From Chelydra serpentina (Eukaryota > Chordata > Testudines > Chelydridae), in the NCBI GenBank assembly GCA_037349315.1, contig JBAIAC010000068.1, forward strand, positions 17,761,001 through 17,825,000: 64,000 nt of DNA, written 5' to 3'. A program made the translations under genes and the position numbers. This document shows positions 1 through 11,220 of this stretch, one piece after another. Every line of letters starts with the position of its first letter. Position 1 is the first letter of the stretch. The notes under the pieces are model-generated. The model saw only the letters and a program-made list of their open reading frames with translations, ran no database searches and had not been told where the DNA came from.

Positions 1-1528
1 CATGTGATCTTTACGTAAACCAGATTAAACATAGTTTGCTTTAGACCTGCTATACATTTTTTCCCCCTCCCGGCCATTTGAGTCAATGGGTATTGATCCT
101 AGCCTTGTGACGGAAGCAATAACCTTTTGTAGCTATGATATGTCTCACCTGGCACAGGCCAGGAGAAAAGAACAATCTCTTGGCAACCCATGTTGGTTAC
201 GCAAAGTGGCTCTTGTGAAATGCCAAATGCCTTCAACTCCCAATGGGAGTTGGGCATGCTCAGCGTTTGCAGAGCTAGATGTTTTGTGGACAAAACAAGC
301 TGTCTTCTCTAAAACCATGGCCCTGTGGACTTTGCTGCTTGTGGGATAACAGTTATCTCTTGAGTTAAAAGGGACAGTTTTTCATGCCTCTTCAAGCAGC
401 ATATATAATTTTAAAGAATGAACACTATTCAACACTGACTTGAAAATGTAACCTAGATTTTTAAATCATCTAATACAGCTATCTATATGGCTTTGTTTTT
501 TTTCCCACTGAACAGAGCACATTCCCACTCAAAAGGGCCTAAGAGCCAGGTTTCCTTATCTGTTTCCTGATCTTCTGTTTAACGGATGGAATTCCTCCCC
601 AGGTTTGAATTGCCAGCTCTCAGAAATCCTCCTTACAGGAACAGGCTCTAGGAGCCTAAATTCTATTGAGTGCTTTGTCTTGCTAATGAGTTTAGGGCAT
701 AATTGGCCATCCAGCTGTGTGTCTGTTCTTTGGCTGGTTAGGGACTGATTTTTAGCCCACAGGAGAAGAGTGGACTGCAGTAATAATGTCTGAGGGGAGT
801 ACTTCTTCAGAGGATATGGAGGTCACGGGCAGGACTGTGCTAGCAGGTTGCATTTTCTTGTTTAAGGACTGGGCTAGGAAATGGGTAACGACGGGGGTTA
901 ACAATGGGATGAAAGGCTCTCGCTGAAGCCATAAACTGCAAGGAAATGATGATGGCCTTGCATACAGGAAATTAATGGGCATGAGGTGGGAGGCAACATT
1001 ATTAAGGGAATGGTGACACCCTGATATAAAGTAAAAAAGGGTTCAGTATTGGCAAGAAATGTGTTCTCCCAATGCAGTACGTGTGGAGAATGTGTATGTT
1101 AGTGATCAAAAAGTCATCCATACCCTTCTTCTGAGTCTTCTATTTAATGCTGGAGCACAACCTTTTTTTCTGGTCTATCTCAGTAGTACCCATGTATCTT
1201 CACACTAACTTCACCATACTTGCTGTCCCTGGTGGGAGAAAGATGGACCTCAGCACCTCTTGGGAGCTGACAGACCACCCACTCTATTGGAATTCATTCA
1301 GGGATCTCCTTTGTCCAATCTCATCTCCATCAGTTCCCAATTTCAGGTCTCACTCTAACAAAACACAGGCAGCACCGTGCTGCAAACTGCCCCTTATCTT
1401 TATGTACCACCCTGAGACAAGGCTTCACAAGTACCATAATGGGACATTGTGCCTTCCAGTTTGCACGCATAGCCTGGCCAGATCTGTTAGTGTCACCTCT
1501 AAGGTACTTGTATATCCCCATCACTGTT
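1..1528. other. unique-looking non-coding sequence
   Basis: I see no recognisable repeat, RNA gene or exon here. The reading frames present are short, lack family motifs and overlap on opposite strands, so I treat them as chance frames. Confidence 0.5.
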
Positions 1529-1738
1529 GTATCTGAACACCTCACCTTCCTCAAGGTAGTTCTCCTCACAACACCCCTGGGAGGTAGGGCAGGGGTGATA
1601 TCCACATTTTGCAGAATTGAGGCACTAGGACTAAGTGATTTACTCAGGGTCACATGTGAAGTCTGTGATGGAGCAGTGACTCAAACCCAGATCTCAAGTC
1701 GCAGCCTAATGCCCTAACCATTGCACCATTCTTCTCCT
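1529..1738 (-). mobile_element. MIR-type SINE
   Basis: On the minus strand the block reads as a MIR: a head ending in a CCAGTGGTTAGGGC-like segment (1715-1735), a middle resembling 'gggttcgaatcc', then the core resembling 'gtgacc..gggtaaatcac' and 'ctcaattctgcaaaatg'. The tail reaches the 'ctcacaacacccctgggaggtag' stretch near 1565-1590. It is diverged and non-coding. MIRs are tRNA-derived SINEs moved by L2-type LINEs and are old in amniotes. Confidence 0.7.
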
Positions 1739-2496
1739 AAGCTATATCTAACTGGGTGGCTGGGCAAGGAGCACAACAAGAATTCCTATGCTTGTGCCCT
1801 TGAGGAGTGTGGTGATAATTGCATCCGATTTACATAGCAACCCTAGGTGTTGATATTACATAAAAGCAAAAAGCTACGGTTTCCGTGCTGTCCTGAAGAA
1901 CTGGAAGTGTGTTAGGGGTTGCTTCTGCCTCCTCACTCACTTTGATCAAGTTATAGCATACGTGTTCTAGGCTGATTGACTGGAAATACATGTATGCCTG
2001 AGTGCACGCAATGAAATGTTAAAGTTGCAAAGTTTCTTATCTGGCTTGTTGAATTATTATTTAGTTGTATTGTGGCTTCTAGACGCTGCTACAATCAGGG
2101 ATTAGGACAGTTTGGTGCTACACACTGTACAAACATATAACACTAATATGACCCAGCTTCAAGTCATGGTATGGGATTAAGGATTATCCAAGGAAACCGT
2201 GAGATGATTTTGACCTTACAAGACAACACAATTTAGGACTGAGCCATGGACTTGAATGACACTGCCTTTCCTCATCCACGTGACATTCAAAGGAATTTGA
2301 ATTTGGTTTTGCACCTTCTCTATGCGTATGTGAACATGAGGTACATACAGCCAGGGAAAATGGGAAGCAATATGAATCTTAATTTGGAGACACAGTGCTA
2401 GTTTTACATTCTCCCCATTGTTGCAGTATCAAAAGTGGGTGTATACTTTAAAACCGACTCATTTTTAAATGAACGATTTATTGGAAAACCCTAGTA

Positions 2497-2709
2497 GTAG
2501 TAATACCCTGGTAGTTTCTAAAGGCTCTAGCAGAAATCAGAGCCCACTTGTGCCTGGTATTGTACATACACATAGTAAGAGACAGTCCCTTACCTGAAAT
2601 GCTAACTATCTAACTAGATAAGACCGACAAATCGAGTGCTATTATCCCCATCGTACAGATGGGAAATTAAAGCATAGAGGGATTAAGTGACATGCATAAG
2701 GTCACACAG
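2497..2709 (-). mobile_element. MIR-type SINE, tail side (split copy)
   Basis: The 'ctagcagaaatcagagccc' to 'agagacagtcccttacctg' segment is the L2-like tail seen in other MIR copies of this window (26690, 21896). It continues into the MIR core ('cagatgggaaattaaagc', 'ggtcacacag'). The copy stops exactly at the TAA target site of the Harbinger MITE that starts at 2713 and resumes at 3169. Confidence 0.65.
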
Positions 2710-2712
2710 TAA

Positions 2713-3165
2713 GGGCAGGTCTACACTATGCGGTGGTCAATCTAAGTTATGCAACTCTAGCTATGTGAATAACGTAGCTGGAGTCAGGTAACTTAGGGCG
2801 ACTTACTGCCATGTCTACATTGCACTGGGTCGAAAGGAGAAACTCTCCTGCTGATTTACCTTATGCTTCTCATTCCGGTGGCGTACCGGAATCGATGGGA
2901 GAACGATCTGCGGTCTATTTAGCTGGTCTTCACTAGACCCACTAAATGGACCCCCGGTGGATCGATCGCCATAGTGTCAATCCCCAGTTAGCGACAAAGG
3001 GTCCTGTGGCACCTTATAGACTAACAGAGGTATTGAAGCATAAGCTTTCGTGGGTCAATACCCACTTCTTCGGATGCAAGCAGTGGACCCTTTGTCGCTT
3101 CTGCAGATCCAGACTAACACGGCTACCCCTCTGATACTTAATCCCCAGTTAGTGTAGACATACCC
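2713..3165. mobile_element. PIF/Harbinger-type MITE with nested insertion
   Basis: The element is bounded by terminal inverted repeats: GGGCAGGTCTACACTA at 2713 and, read inwards from 3165, GGGTATGTCTACACTA. A TAA on each side (2710-2712 and 3166-3168) is the 3-bp target duplication typical of PIF/Harbinger. No transposase frame is present. A 148-bp retroposon with its own 13-bp duplication lies inside (2992-3139), so the MITE itself is about 290 bp. It interrupts a MIR, which sets a relative order of insertion. Confidence 0.85.
2992..3139 (-). mobile_element. compact hairpin-bearing retroposon (Penelope-like end?)
   Basis: A 148-bp insert flanked by a perfect 13-bp duplication AATCCCCAGTTAG (2979-2991 and 3140-3152), as expected of target-primed reverse transcription. 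On the minus strand it runs from an 'aagtatcagaggggtagcc' start through 'gtgttagtctgg' to the hairpin GTGGG-loop-CCCAC followed by CGAAAGC (3035-3077). It ends in 'ggtgccacaggaccctttg'. A 14-bp perfect inverted repeat GCGACAAAGGGTCC pairs 2991-3004 with 3085-3098. Copies also occur at 18785 and 54471. Penelope-like terminal regions are known to carry hammerhead motifs; the family assignment is an inference. Confidence 0.65.
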
Positions 3166-3168
3166 TAA

Positions 3169-3245
3169 GTGAGTAGCACAGGTGGTAATTGATCGTCATC
3201 TCTTGAGTACTAGCCCAGTGCTTTAACCACAAGGTTATCCTTCCT
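3169..3245 (-). mobile_element. MIR-type SINE, head side (split copy)
   Basis: This is the continuation of the MIR begun at 2497 after the Harbinger insertion. It holds the 'agtactagcccagtgctttaaccac' segment expected of the MIR head on the minus strand. Together the two halves make one SINE interrupted by about 456 bp. Confidence 0.6.
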
Positions 3246-3370
3246 TAAGGGAAGACTTGGCACAATGAGGTCATGTGACTTGCTCAAAGTCACATATCGA
3301 GATAGCTCCTGGGACTAGAGTCCAGGTCTCCTGAATCTTGTGGCCCTAACTGTTGGAACATGCTGCCATC
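3246..3370 (-). mobile_element. second MIR-type SINE fragment
   Basis: The block around 'gacttgctcaaagtcacata' and 'gactagagtccaggtctcctg' repeats the MIR core and head order directly after the end of the previous MIR. It is either a second insertion or a tandem remnant. Divergence is high. Confidence 0.5.
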
Positions 3371-5649
3371 CTATAGCCCCAGATAACAATCCAGTTCTCA
3401 AACTCTTGTCATTGTGCATGTCTGAGAGAGACATTGCTAGATGATGCATCCCAGCCATTAGTGGATTTTTTACTTGCTATTTCAAAGTACCAGTGCTGAT
3501 GTATGTTCATTTTCACATAAGCCTCTGGTTAGCTGCAGACTAACATAACTCTTAAACACAGCGCATATTTACTATTGTGACTTTCAGCAAGATTAGTGAG
3601 GCAGGACATTATTTTAATTTGTTTCAGATGGGGTAGAGCCCTTGGTTAAATTTTCCTCTCTAATTTAAGGAGTTTATGGTTTAGGAGTTAAAGGCCTAAT
3701 TAGGCTGCGTGTCAAAAACAACAAATACTAGCTCAAGTGATTCCTTCTGGCAAAACTGCCTTTCAGTTCAGGCTCCCACTTTGACTTGGTACCAAATAGC
3801 AGGTCCTCTGGAGAGGAGTTCATCTTAAAAAACCCATCCATACTTGAATCTTATCATTCCCAGCCTGGTAACACCACATCAGACTGCTTCTAGTCAGGCT
3901 GGTTCAGTTCAAATAACGTCAGGGATAGTATGGACTGAAAAGCACAAAATCTTGCCAATAAACCTTCGTATAGCACCTCGGTGGCATGTTTTCCATAATT
4001 CATTGTATGTGTGAGCCATAACTATATAGGTGTTATAAATACACAGTGCACAACAGCCAAGTGGTAACTATGGCAACTGCTTCAATAGAAAAGTAATATT
4101 AGGAAACTACTTCCAGCATTGTTAGCTGCCTTTAAGTAACTTAGCAGCTGGAAATGAGGAGGAGACAACAGCATCATATGACAGCCAATTTTCCAGGGAC
4201 CCCAGTTCAGACCTAGTATGCATCAGCAACCATGCTATGTACATGACATTGTTGTTTGTTATTTGAAAAGTGCCAGCCACGTGCTAGGTGCTGTACATAG
4301 AAGCAGGAGAGTGGGGGGAGGCAGGGAAGAATAAACACAGTTCTGTGAATTGCTATGGGGAAAATGAGTGTGCTGCAACATAGGAGATGGGATGCATTGC
4401 GAATCCAGCGGAAGGAATAACTTAGAGGGTTTTCTTTTTAAATTAAGTGAGTCTTAAGGAGGGACTCAGATATGAGGGAAGCAGTGGCTTGGTGATATTG
4501 GTTTGGGAATGCATTCGGTGCCTCAAGAGAATCCTTGAAAAAGGCACAATGAACAAGGAAATGAATGAGGCAATAGGCAGTGCACCTGCTACAGGGAAAT
4601 GTGCCTGGAATTGTGGGCTAGGTGCCATAGGAGAGCTATGCAATCATGGTTGAAGGGACTGCTGTGTGTGGAAACACTCAACCAGTTGACACAAGTCATG
4701 CTGGTAAGTGAGAGTGCACTGGCCTTTGCAGAAACAAATAGTGCAAGAAAGGCTTAGCCACTACCTTCAACCTTCCAACAATTGTCCTCTCATGTAACCT
4801 GGGCATTAGATGTAACTCTTCAGAACATACAAAATGTTTGTTTCCCAGGAAACCTGGAATAAGTGGAGTTTAATTAATCTTTAAATGTAGATTTGAATAG
4901 TGACAAATCATTTCAGAGCGGTACCTCTGAAAACTGAAGGACAGCTTTTGATTGTGCTTTGAGGACCACAGCTTTCTGTCATTATTGAAAACACTCAATC
5001 TGAAGGACACTGCCTATTTTTTGGATGACGAGTAGTTTACTTACCTTGGCCTAAGGAAGATAATCAGATACTAACATATTCTGTTTACAGGATTCAATAA
5101 ACAATAGATCACTGATAACCTTTGACATTTCATCAATATGTCTATCTGGATGCCTCTAATCTTTATTTGCCACGATGATCCTGCTAGCATAGATAGCAAA
5201 ACTTCTTGCTGTCTGTCCATCGAGGACAAATTTCAGAAGTTGGTTTTCTTGGTAGAACCAAGTATTTTCCTCAGTGCCCATTGGTTTCTTCCTCCAGTTT
5301 GTGAGCATCACTTAGCTCCTCAAAAGACTTCTATAAGGTGCTCCTCATCCTTCGTAGATAGACTCTTTGGCCTGAAGCCTGCATTTCCTAGTCAGAGTTT
5401 TTGCTCCACTTGCTGTGGAAAGTGGAAGGGAGCAAAGAAAAATAAAAAGGTGAAGGAAAGATCTTGAAAGGCAGGGAAGGGTGTTTGATAAAAGTATTAA
5501 ATAAAAATAGGTACATGGCCAAAAAAACCCACACCAAAAAGTTTGGGTGAAATCATGGGAGATTTGCCATTGATTTCAATGGGAGCCAGGATTTAATCCT
5601 ATAAAGGTCTATACACCAATGTGAGAAGCTCAAAAGCAACAGTAGCCTG
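3371..5649. other. unique-looking sequence, faint repeat traces
   Basis: I recognise no gene. Near 4243-4300 the string 'tgctaggtgctgtacatag' resembles an L2-type MIR tail fragment, but it is too short to call. The frames at 4443-4653 on both strands and at 5138-5467 carry no family motif. Confidence 0.45.
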
Positions 5650-6190
5650 GAATTTGGACAGTGGAAGGAGATTTTGACATATCAGACGTTACTGAAATAT
5701 GATGGAATTACAAAAATAAATGGGATACTGTAATACATGAGTATAAACTATACAGGAAATTGATTAAAAGATAAGGTGCAGGGAATACTGAAACTGCAGA
5801 CTTTTCCCACAGAACCTAATGCAGACCATACAATGAAATAAGTTTGGATACAGATCCCAAATCATAGGATACAAATATGCCAATATGGTTTTATTGCTGA
5901 TCGCCAGATCTGGAAAAATATACTCAGTTCATGATGCTGAAGAAGATCAAAGAAACAAGTAAATCTAGTAACAGTCCTGATGGGTGATTTCAACAACCTA
6001 CTTATAAAACTGGTCAAATGTCTTTCAAGACAAGGTCTTGACTTATTAAACAATTGCTAATTCTGAAATGCATAAGGAGAAGACACTCTAGAATTTGTCC
6101 TTTGTAATAAACAAGGGTTAATTCAAGAGTAAGTTGAATCACTCAGTCTGACTCCAGGGTGTCCATGCATTATTATCACCTAAATTTATC
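5650..6190 (+). pseudogene. old CR1 LINE endonuclease-region relic
   Basis: Conceptual plus-strand translation gives LMGDFNN near 5975-6000, matching the 'MGDFN' active-site motif of the apurinic-like endonuclease domain of CR1 ORF2. Further on, LEFVLCNKQGLIQE (about 6090-6130) matches the conserved segment after it. The frame is broken by stops and length changes, so it is a decayed relic. In life this domain nicks target DNA for reverse transcription. The reverse-transcriptase part is absent, and the 5' boundary is uncertain. Confidence 0.6.
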
Positions 6191-7261
6191 TCATTTCAGT
6201 ATCAGCTGCAGTCTTATTTTGGTTTCTTCCTGCCTCTATCTCTTGCCTGTTTAGTTCCCTTTGGTTTATATTTATTTCTCTCTATAGGTGTTTGCAATTC
6301 ATCCCAGTTTAGTAGCACCCTCCAATGTCACTAATGTGCTGTTTCATGGCTGTAAGCCAGTTTGTTTTTTTCCCCATCTTGTTCCTGTAATTTCATAGGC
6401 TTCTCCTTTTATTCCCCTGGCTCTGAATGGCCATGCAAAGGGGAAGGGTTGGATTTAGCGCCAATTTGGAGGCGCTGCTGTATGTGTTTATTTTTTTACA
6501 GCAATATAATTTCACAATCAGAAGCATTTCCCTCCCATAACTGAATCTCTTGGAAAACTGATGTGGGAGTTTTCCACGCTCTTATGACATCAGCTGCTGC
6601 TTTCTGTTAGGAATGCAAACACTTAAAACACCCAAAGTGAAAATTATGAAGAGATGCCTTTCTGTGCTGGGAACTGTTGGCTTCATGCCAGCCTTCAGTG
6701 TCTTTCTCACCCTCCTACTCCCTCCCCGCCTCAACACTGGCTCCTTATAGAGCTTCACCTGACATCTTAGAAACCCAAGTACCTCTGTGCCCAGCTCTGT
6801 GAAATGAGGCTTATACATGTGCCATGTTGTTTTTAAACATGTGCTTGTTTTATTGCCCTGGCATCCATTCAAGAATTCTTGTTCACGAGCACAAGAAGTG
6901 CTTTATCGACTTTGCTTTTACTTGAGGCAGTAATAGATCTTGGGTGGAGACGGTGGCTCAGTGCCTGATGCTGGTGGGAAACATTCGCTCTCAAAATATC
7001 CTTGGTTCTCACTAAGGTGAGAGCTGCAGCTGTTTCAGGGATGACAGTTTAAGAACTGAGCTGATTAATTGGGAATATACAGTGTGTTTTGCTGTAGATC
7101 CTTTTTTGTTTAATTGGCTCCATATGTATAATGTACACCCAGTTCTAAGAGACAAAAGTCAGGCATTCAGTAAGCTACGGATAGGGAGCTGTAAAGTTGC
7201 TGGCCCCTGACCAGAGGGAATGTGATGTAGTGGTTACAGAAATGAATGAGGAGTCGGCACT
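6191..7261. other. unique-looking non-coding sequence
   Basis: No repeat or exon recognised. The 96-codon minus-strand frame at 6582-6872 and a short plus frame at 6362-6544 show no motif and low coding character. Confidence 0.45.
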
Positions 7262-8286
7262 CTTAGGTTCTGTTCTTAGAGGGAAGATCCTTTCATGGAT
7301 TGAGAACTGGTTAAAAAAACGGGAACAAAGGGTAGGAATAAATGGTAAATTTTCACAATGGAGAGGGGTAACTAGTAGTGTTCCCCAAGGGTCAATCCTA
7401 TTCAGCTTATTCATAAATGATTTGGAAGAAGGGGTAAACAGTGAGGTGGCAAAGTTTGCAGATGATACTAAGCTGCTCAAGATAGTTAAGACCAAAGCAG
7501 ACTGTGAAGAACTTCAAAAAGATCTCACAAAACTAAATGATTGGGCAACAAAATGGCAAATTAAATTTAATGTGGATAAATGTAAAGTAATGCACATTGG
7601 AAAAAATAACCCCAACTATACATACAAGATGATGGGGGGGCTAATTTAGCTACAACTAATGAGGAAAAAGATCTTGGAGTCATCGTGGATAGTTCTCTGA
7701 AGACATCCACACAGTGTGAGGTGGCAGTCAAAAAAGCAAACGGGATGTTAGGAATCATTAAAAAAGGGATAGAGAATAAGACAGAGAATATCTTATTGCC
7801 CTTATACAAATCCATAGTGCACCCACATCTTGAATACTGCGTACAATTGTGGTCTCCTCATCTCAAAAAGGATATACTGGCATTAGAAAAGGTCCAGAGA
7901 AGGGCAACTAAAATGATTAGGGGTCTGGAATGGGTCTCATATGAGGAGAGATTAAAGAGGCTAGGACTTTTTAGCTTGGAAAAGAGGAGACTAAGGAGGG
8001 ATATGATAGAGGTATATAAAATTATGAGTGGTGTGGAGGAAGTGAATAAGGAAAAGTTATTTACTTGTTCTCATAATAGAAGAACTAGGGGCCACCCAAT
8101 GAAATTAGTGGGCAGCAGGTTTAAAATAAATAAAAGGAAGTTCTTCTTCACACAGTGCACAGTCAACCTGTGGAGCTCCTTGCCTGAGGAGGCTGTCAGG
8201 GCTAGGACTATAACTGGGTTTAAAAGAGAACTGGATAGACTCGTAGACTTTATGGTCAGAAGGGACCATTATGATCATCTAGTCTG
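7262..8286 (+). pseudogene. CR1 ORF2 reverse transcriptase relic
   Basis: Two adjoining frames cover the palm-to-thumb region and C-terminus of CR1 reverse transcriptase, which copies element RNA at a nicked target. Frame one (to 7649) shows VPQGS at about 7380 and the catalytic FADD at 7455-7466. Three residues after VPQGSIL (the usual GPL) are missing. A frameshift follows at a run of seven G near 7634-7640. Frame two (from about 7650, clear from 7685) continues with EEKDLGVIVD, HLEYCVQLW and KVQRRATKMIRGL. The last codons of frame two, after about 8237, are read from the antisense CR1 insertion and are not native. Codons before about 7262 are also not CR1. It is inactive. Confidence 0.85.
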
Positions 8287-8516
8287 ACCTCCTGCACAAT
8301 GCAGGCCACAGAATCTCACCAACCCACTCCTGCAATAATCCTCTCACCTATGTCTCAGCTATTGAAGTCCTCAAATCATGGTTTAAAGACTTCAAGATGT
8401 AGCGAATTCTCCAGTAAGTGACCCGTGCCCCATGCTGCAGAGGAAGGCGAAAAACCTCCAGGGCCTCTGCCGATTTACCCTGGAGGAAAATTCCTTCCCG
8501 ACCTCAAATATGGCGA
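8238..8516 (-). mobile_element. CR1 3' end inserted antisense inside a CR1
   Basis: On the minus strand this runs from a 'gaggtcgggaaggaatttt' start, through 'ggaggtttttcgccttcctc', to 'gactagatgatcataatgg', which are CR1 3'-UTR segments. It is absent from the host CR1, whose sequence is continuous across the junctions if this block and one TGGATA are removed. The short direct repeat TGGATA fits a small CR1 target duplication. Confidence 0.75.
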
Positions 8517-8757
8517 TGGATAAATTCATGGAGATGAAGTCCATTAATGGCTATTAACCAGGATGGGTAAGGAATGGTGTCCTTAGCCTCTGTTTGTCAG
8601 AGGGGGGTGATGGATGGCAAGAGAGAGATCACTTGATCATTACCTGTTGGGTCCACTCACTCCAGGGCACTTAGCATTGGCCACTGTCGGTGGATAGGAT
8701 AATGGGCTGGATGGACCTTTGTTCTCACCCAGTACAGCCTTTCTTATGTTCTTATGT

Positions 8758-10019
8758 TAGCTGTGTCATTGACTTACTTTGCCACCATGGTCAAGTCACA
8801 TAGGCCAGAGCTGACACGCTTAAGTGCCTAATGCAATCTGTTTTAATGTGACTGCATGCATTTAAAATCTGGCAACTAATGCCACATTTAGGCTGGTTTG
8901 CAGAGAGATTGAGTGTGACAACCACTGTCTCCACTAACCGAACTGGAGGAAGACAGAGCTAAATACATGAGCTGCTACAGCTTGAGCTAAAGAGTCAACA
9001 GTCTAATAGGTGGCCTAAAACACCTGGATTGGGCTCAGAAGTGGACCTGTTACCTGCACGTGCCAGTGGGTTACATTGAGCACCCAGAGATCTCATCAAT
9101 TTCGATATATTTCAGTGGGAGCTGAACACCTCTTAAAATCAAGCCAATTAGTTAAGGCACTGAAAGGGTTAGTACAGGCCCGAGAGGCCAGTTATGCTAC
9201 CTGGCTGGACCTGGAAGGTCAGCCAGCCTTAACTGATGTTGAAGCCCAGCTGTGGTTGGGCTGGGGAGAGAATTATCAACAGAGGCAGTTGAGAGCAGAA
9301 GGAGGCTGCAGGTAGAGCAAAGAACTCTGCAGTGGCTCTCTCTGGGACTAGAGAGGTTGTGAGGAGACAGCCCAGGGGGAGAGTTGATCCTGGGATGGGA
9401 TCCTCTCTGGAGTAGAGAAGTCTGGCAAAAGGCCAAGAGTGAGACAGAGCAGCCAGTGGAGTGGAGCAGACTGTGGCAAGAAGCCCTGACAAAAGAGCAG
9501 GAACTAGACTTTCTAGGGAGCAAGACCTGAGAGGTATTTAATTGAGAGGGATGTAAAGTCATGCCCAAGAAGGGCACAAGTGGGTTCACATTCATATTTT
9601 ATGGTTTGGGACTTTAAAATTTTCCAGAGGAGAGTCCAGGCCCCTGACAGAAAGGTTAACCAAGACAGATTATAGGTGAGAGGGCTTGAGAAAGGTTGTG
9701 TGGGAAGAAGTCCAAGGAAACAGTAAGAAAAAGTTGGATGGGACACCCTGTGGCTGCTGGTGATAGGGTGGGAGGTGTAGTGCAGTGGGAGGGCCTGTTC
9801 CTCTACCAACCACCAACTGGGATGTGACAGGAGGCCAGCGAATAGGACAAGAATGACGGCGAGCTCTGAGAGAAAATGGGGGGAGGAGGAGCCAGAGTTG
9901 AGGCCGAAGACCTGATACAAGGCTTTGGACTTTAGTTTGTTGACTTGTTACCCAAGAAGGGGTGGATTCTGATGTGACCTGGCCGAAGAAACGAGTTACA
10001 AGAAGAGGTGGACCACCAC
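8758..10019. other. unclassified, retroelement-like block
   Basis: From about 8990 the sequence is purine-rich and reads like transcribed spacer, with many 'gaggagacagcccaggggg'-type strings. It resumes at 10699 after the hAT insertion with 'gtgactgtcagcagggggtg' and ends near 10815. This gives the impression of one interrupted repeat unit of about 1.1 kb, possibly an LTR or untranslated part of a retroelement. I cannot name a family. Overlapping frames at 9076-9315 and 9197-9920 look like chance frames. Confidence 0.3.
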
Positions 10020-10698
10020 CAGGGCCAGATTAACTCTCCTGTGGGCCTGGGGTTATTAGATTTTTGTGGGGCCCCTGCATACAAGTCTTTTTCCTAATTT
10101 AAAACAAAATGATCACAATTATGGCATCGAGGATATTAACACTTGCCTTTTAACTAAACTTGCCTTTTAATTAACATAAAGCCGTTCTGTGGTTACATTT
10201 CAGTCTTAAAACACATAGAACATAGTTAAGTTAATTCAAAATAGCGTACTTCTTACCTTAGAACAGCTGTTATATTAGTTTCTTTCTGGGAGGGAGTTTG
10301 GGTGCAGGAGGGGGCTCCAGGCTGGGGCAGAGTGTTGGGGTGCAGGAGAGGGAGCGGGGTGCAGGCTCCAGCCAGGAGGCACTTACCACAGGCAGCTCCT
10401 GGTTGGCAATGCAGCAGGGCTCAGGCAGGCTGCCTGCCTGAATGCCGTGGCCCTATACAGCTCCCGGAAGTGGCCGGCTGCTGGCAATTCTCTGCGTGCC
10501 CCTGGGGGGAGAGGGACAGTGTGTCTCCATGCATTGCTCACACCCGCAAGCACCACCCCCGCAACTCCCATTTCCCAGCCAATGGGAAATGCAGGGATGG
10601 TGCTGGGGGCAGGGGCAGCGCATGGAGTGTGCTGGACCCCCCATTAGCTTGGGGCCCTGGGCTGCAGCCCCTAAATCCCCGGCATTAATCCGGCCCTG
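10020..10698. mobile_element. hAT-type MITE
   Basis: Ends CAGGGCCAGATTAA and, inwards from 10698, CAGGGCCGGATTAA form 14-bp inverted repeats with one mismatch. Flanks ACCACCAC (10012-10019) and ACCATCAC (10699-10706) are an 8-bp target duplication with one C-to-T difference, typical of hAT. The interior has an AT-rich left half and a GC-rich right half (10300-10690) that produces several overlapping chance frames. No transposase. Confidence 0.85.
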
Positions 10699-10827
10699 AC
10701 CATCACGGCATTGGAGTGACTGTCAGCAGGGGGTGCTAGACAGGAGAGAACTGCTACGCCACACCCAGTGATGAGGAAGTGCTCTAGTAGTGAGTCCACA
10801 CTTCTACAGTGTGACAGTCTGAAAATG

Positions 10828-10905
10828 TTAGCCTTAACCTCTGTACCTCCATGGGTTGTTGTGAGGATTCATTATGAGAACCATAAATCAGTCACTCCTC
10901 TGATA
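10828..10905 (+). mobile_element. MIR-type SINE fragment
   Basis: A short piece with 'cctctgtacctccatgggtt' and 'gttgtgaggattcattatg' resembles the MIR 3' core. Too short for a firm call. Confidence 0.35.
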
Positions 10906-11220
10906 AGGTTGTAAGTACATTTCCTTTATAAGCTAATTTTAACTACTGCCTGCCATCTAACTTGCTGAAAATTGCTCTTATTACAGTGTCTATTTTATAG
11001 TGTTTGCCATTATTGACTCAGCTATAAGTGACTGGAAAGTCAGTGTTGGGAATGTGTAGTATAAAATGGCCAATGAGGTTAGTTACAATGAAATAATGTC
11101 AGCAAATGGTATTAATCTGCATGATCATCCCCATAGCTTTCATGAGGCCAATCTGAACTCATGAATATTGGCTGGGAAAGAAGAAATGAGGGAACCACGA
11201 GTCTGTGGAGTCATTCCTTG

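Larger units (their letters stand above)
7262..8757 (+). mobile_element. 5'-truncated CR1 LINE with nested antisense CR1
   Basis: The copy starts inside the reverse-transcriptase region and runs through the 3' UTR to the terminal 'ttcttatgttcttatgtta' at 8737-8757, the short octamer-type repeat that ends many CR1s. 5' truncation is normal for CR1. A 279-bp CR1 3' end sits inside it in the opposite orientation (8238-8516), flanked by TGGATA on both sides (8232-8237 and 8517-8522). The 5' boundary is approximate. Confidence 0.85.

Noticed and set aside
1147..1717. Overlapping frames of 92-129 codons on both strands
   Set aside because: No motif, no splice context, and part lies in a MIR.
10302..10699. 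Several frames of 62-128 codons in the GC-rich right half of a hAT
   Set aside because: Frames on both strands and in several phases reflect GC content of the MITE.
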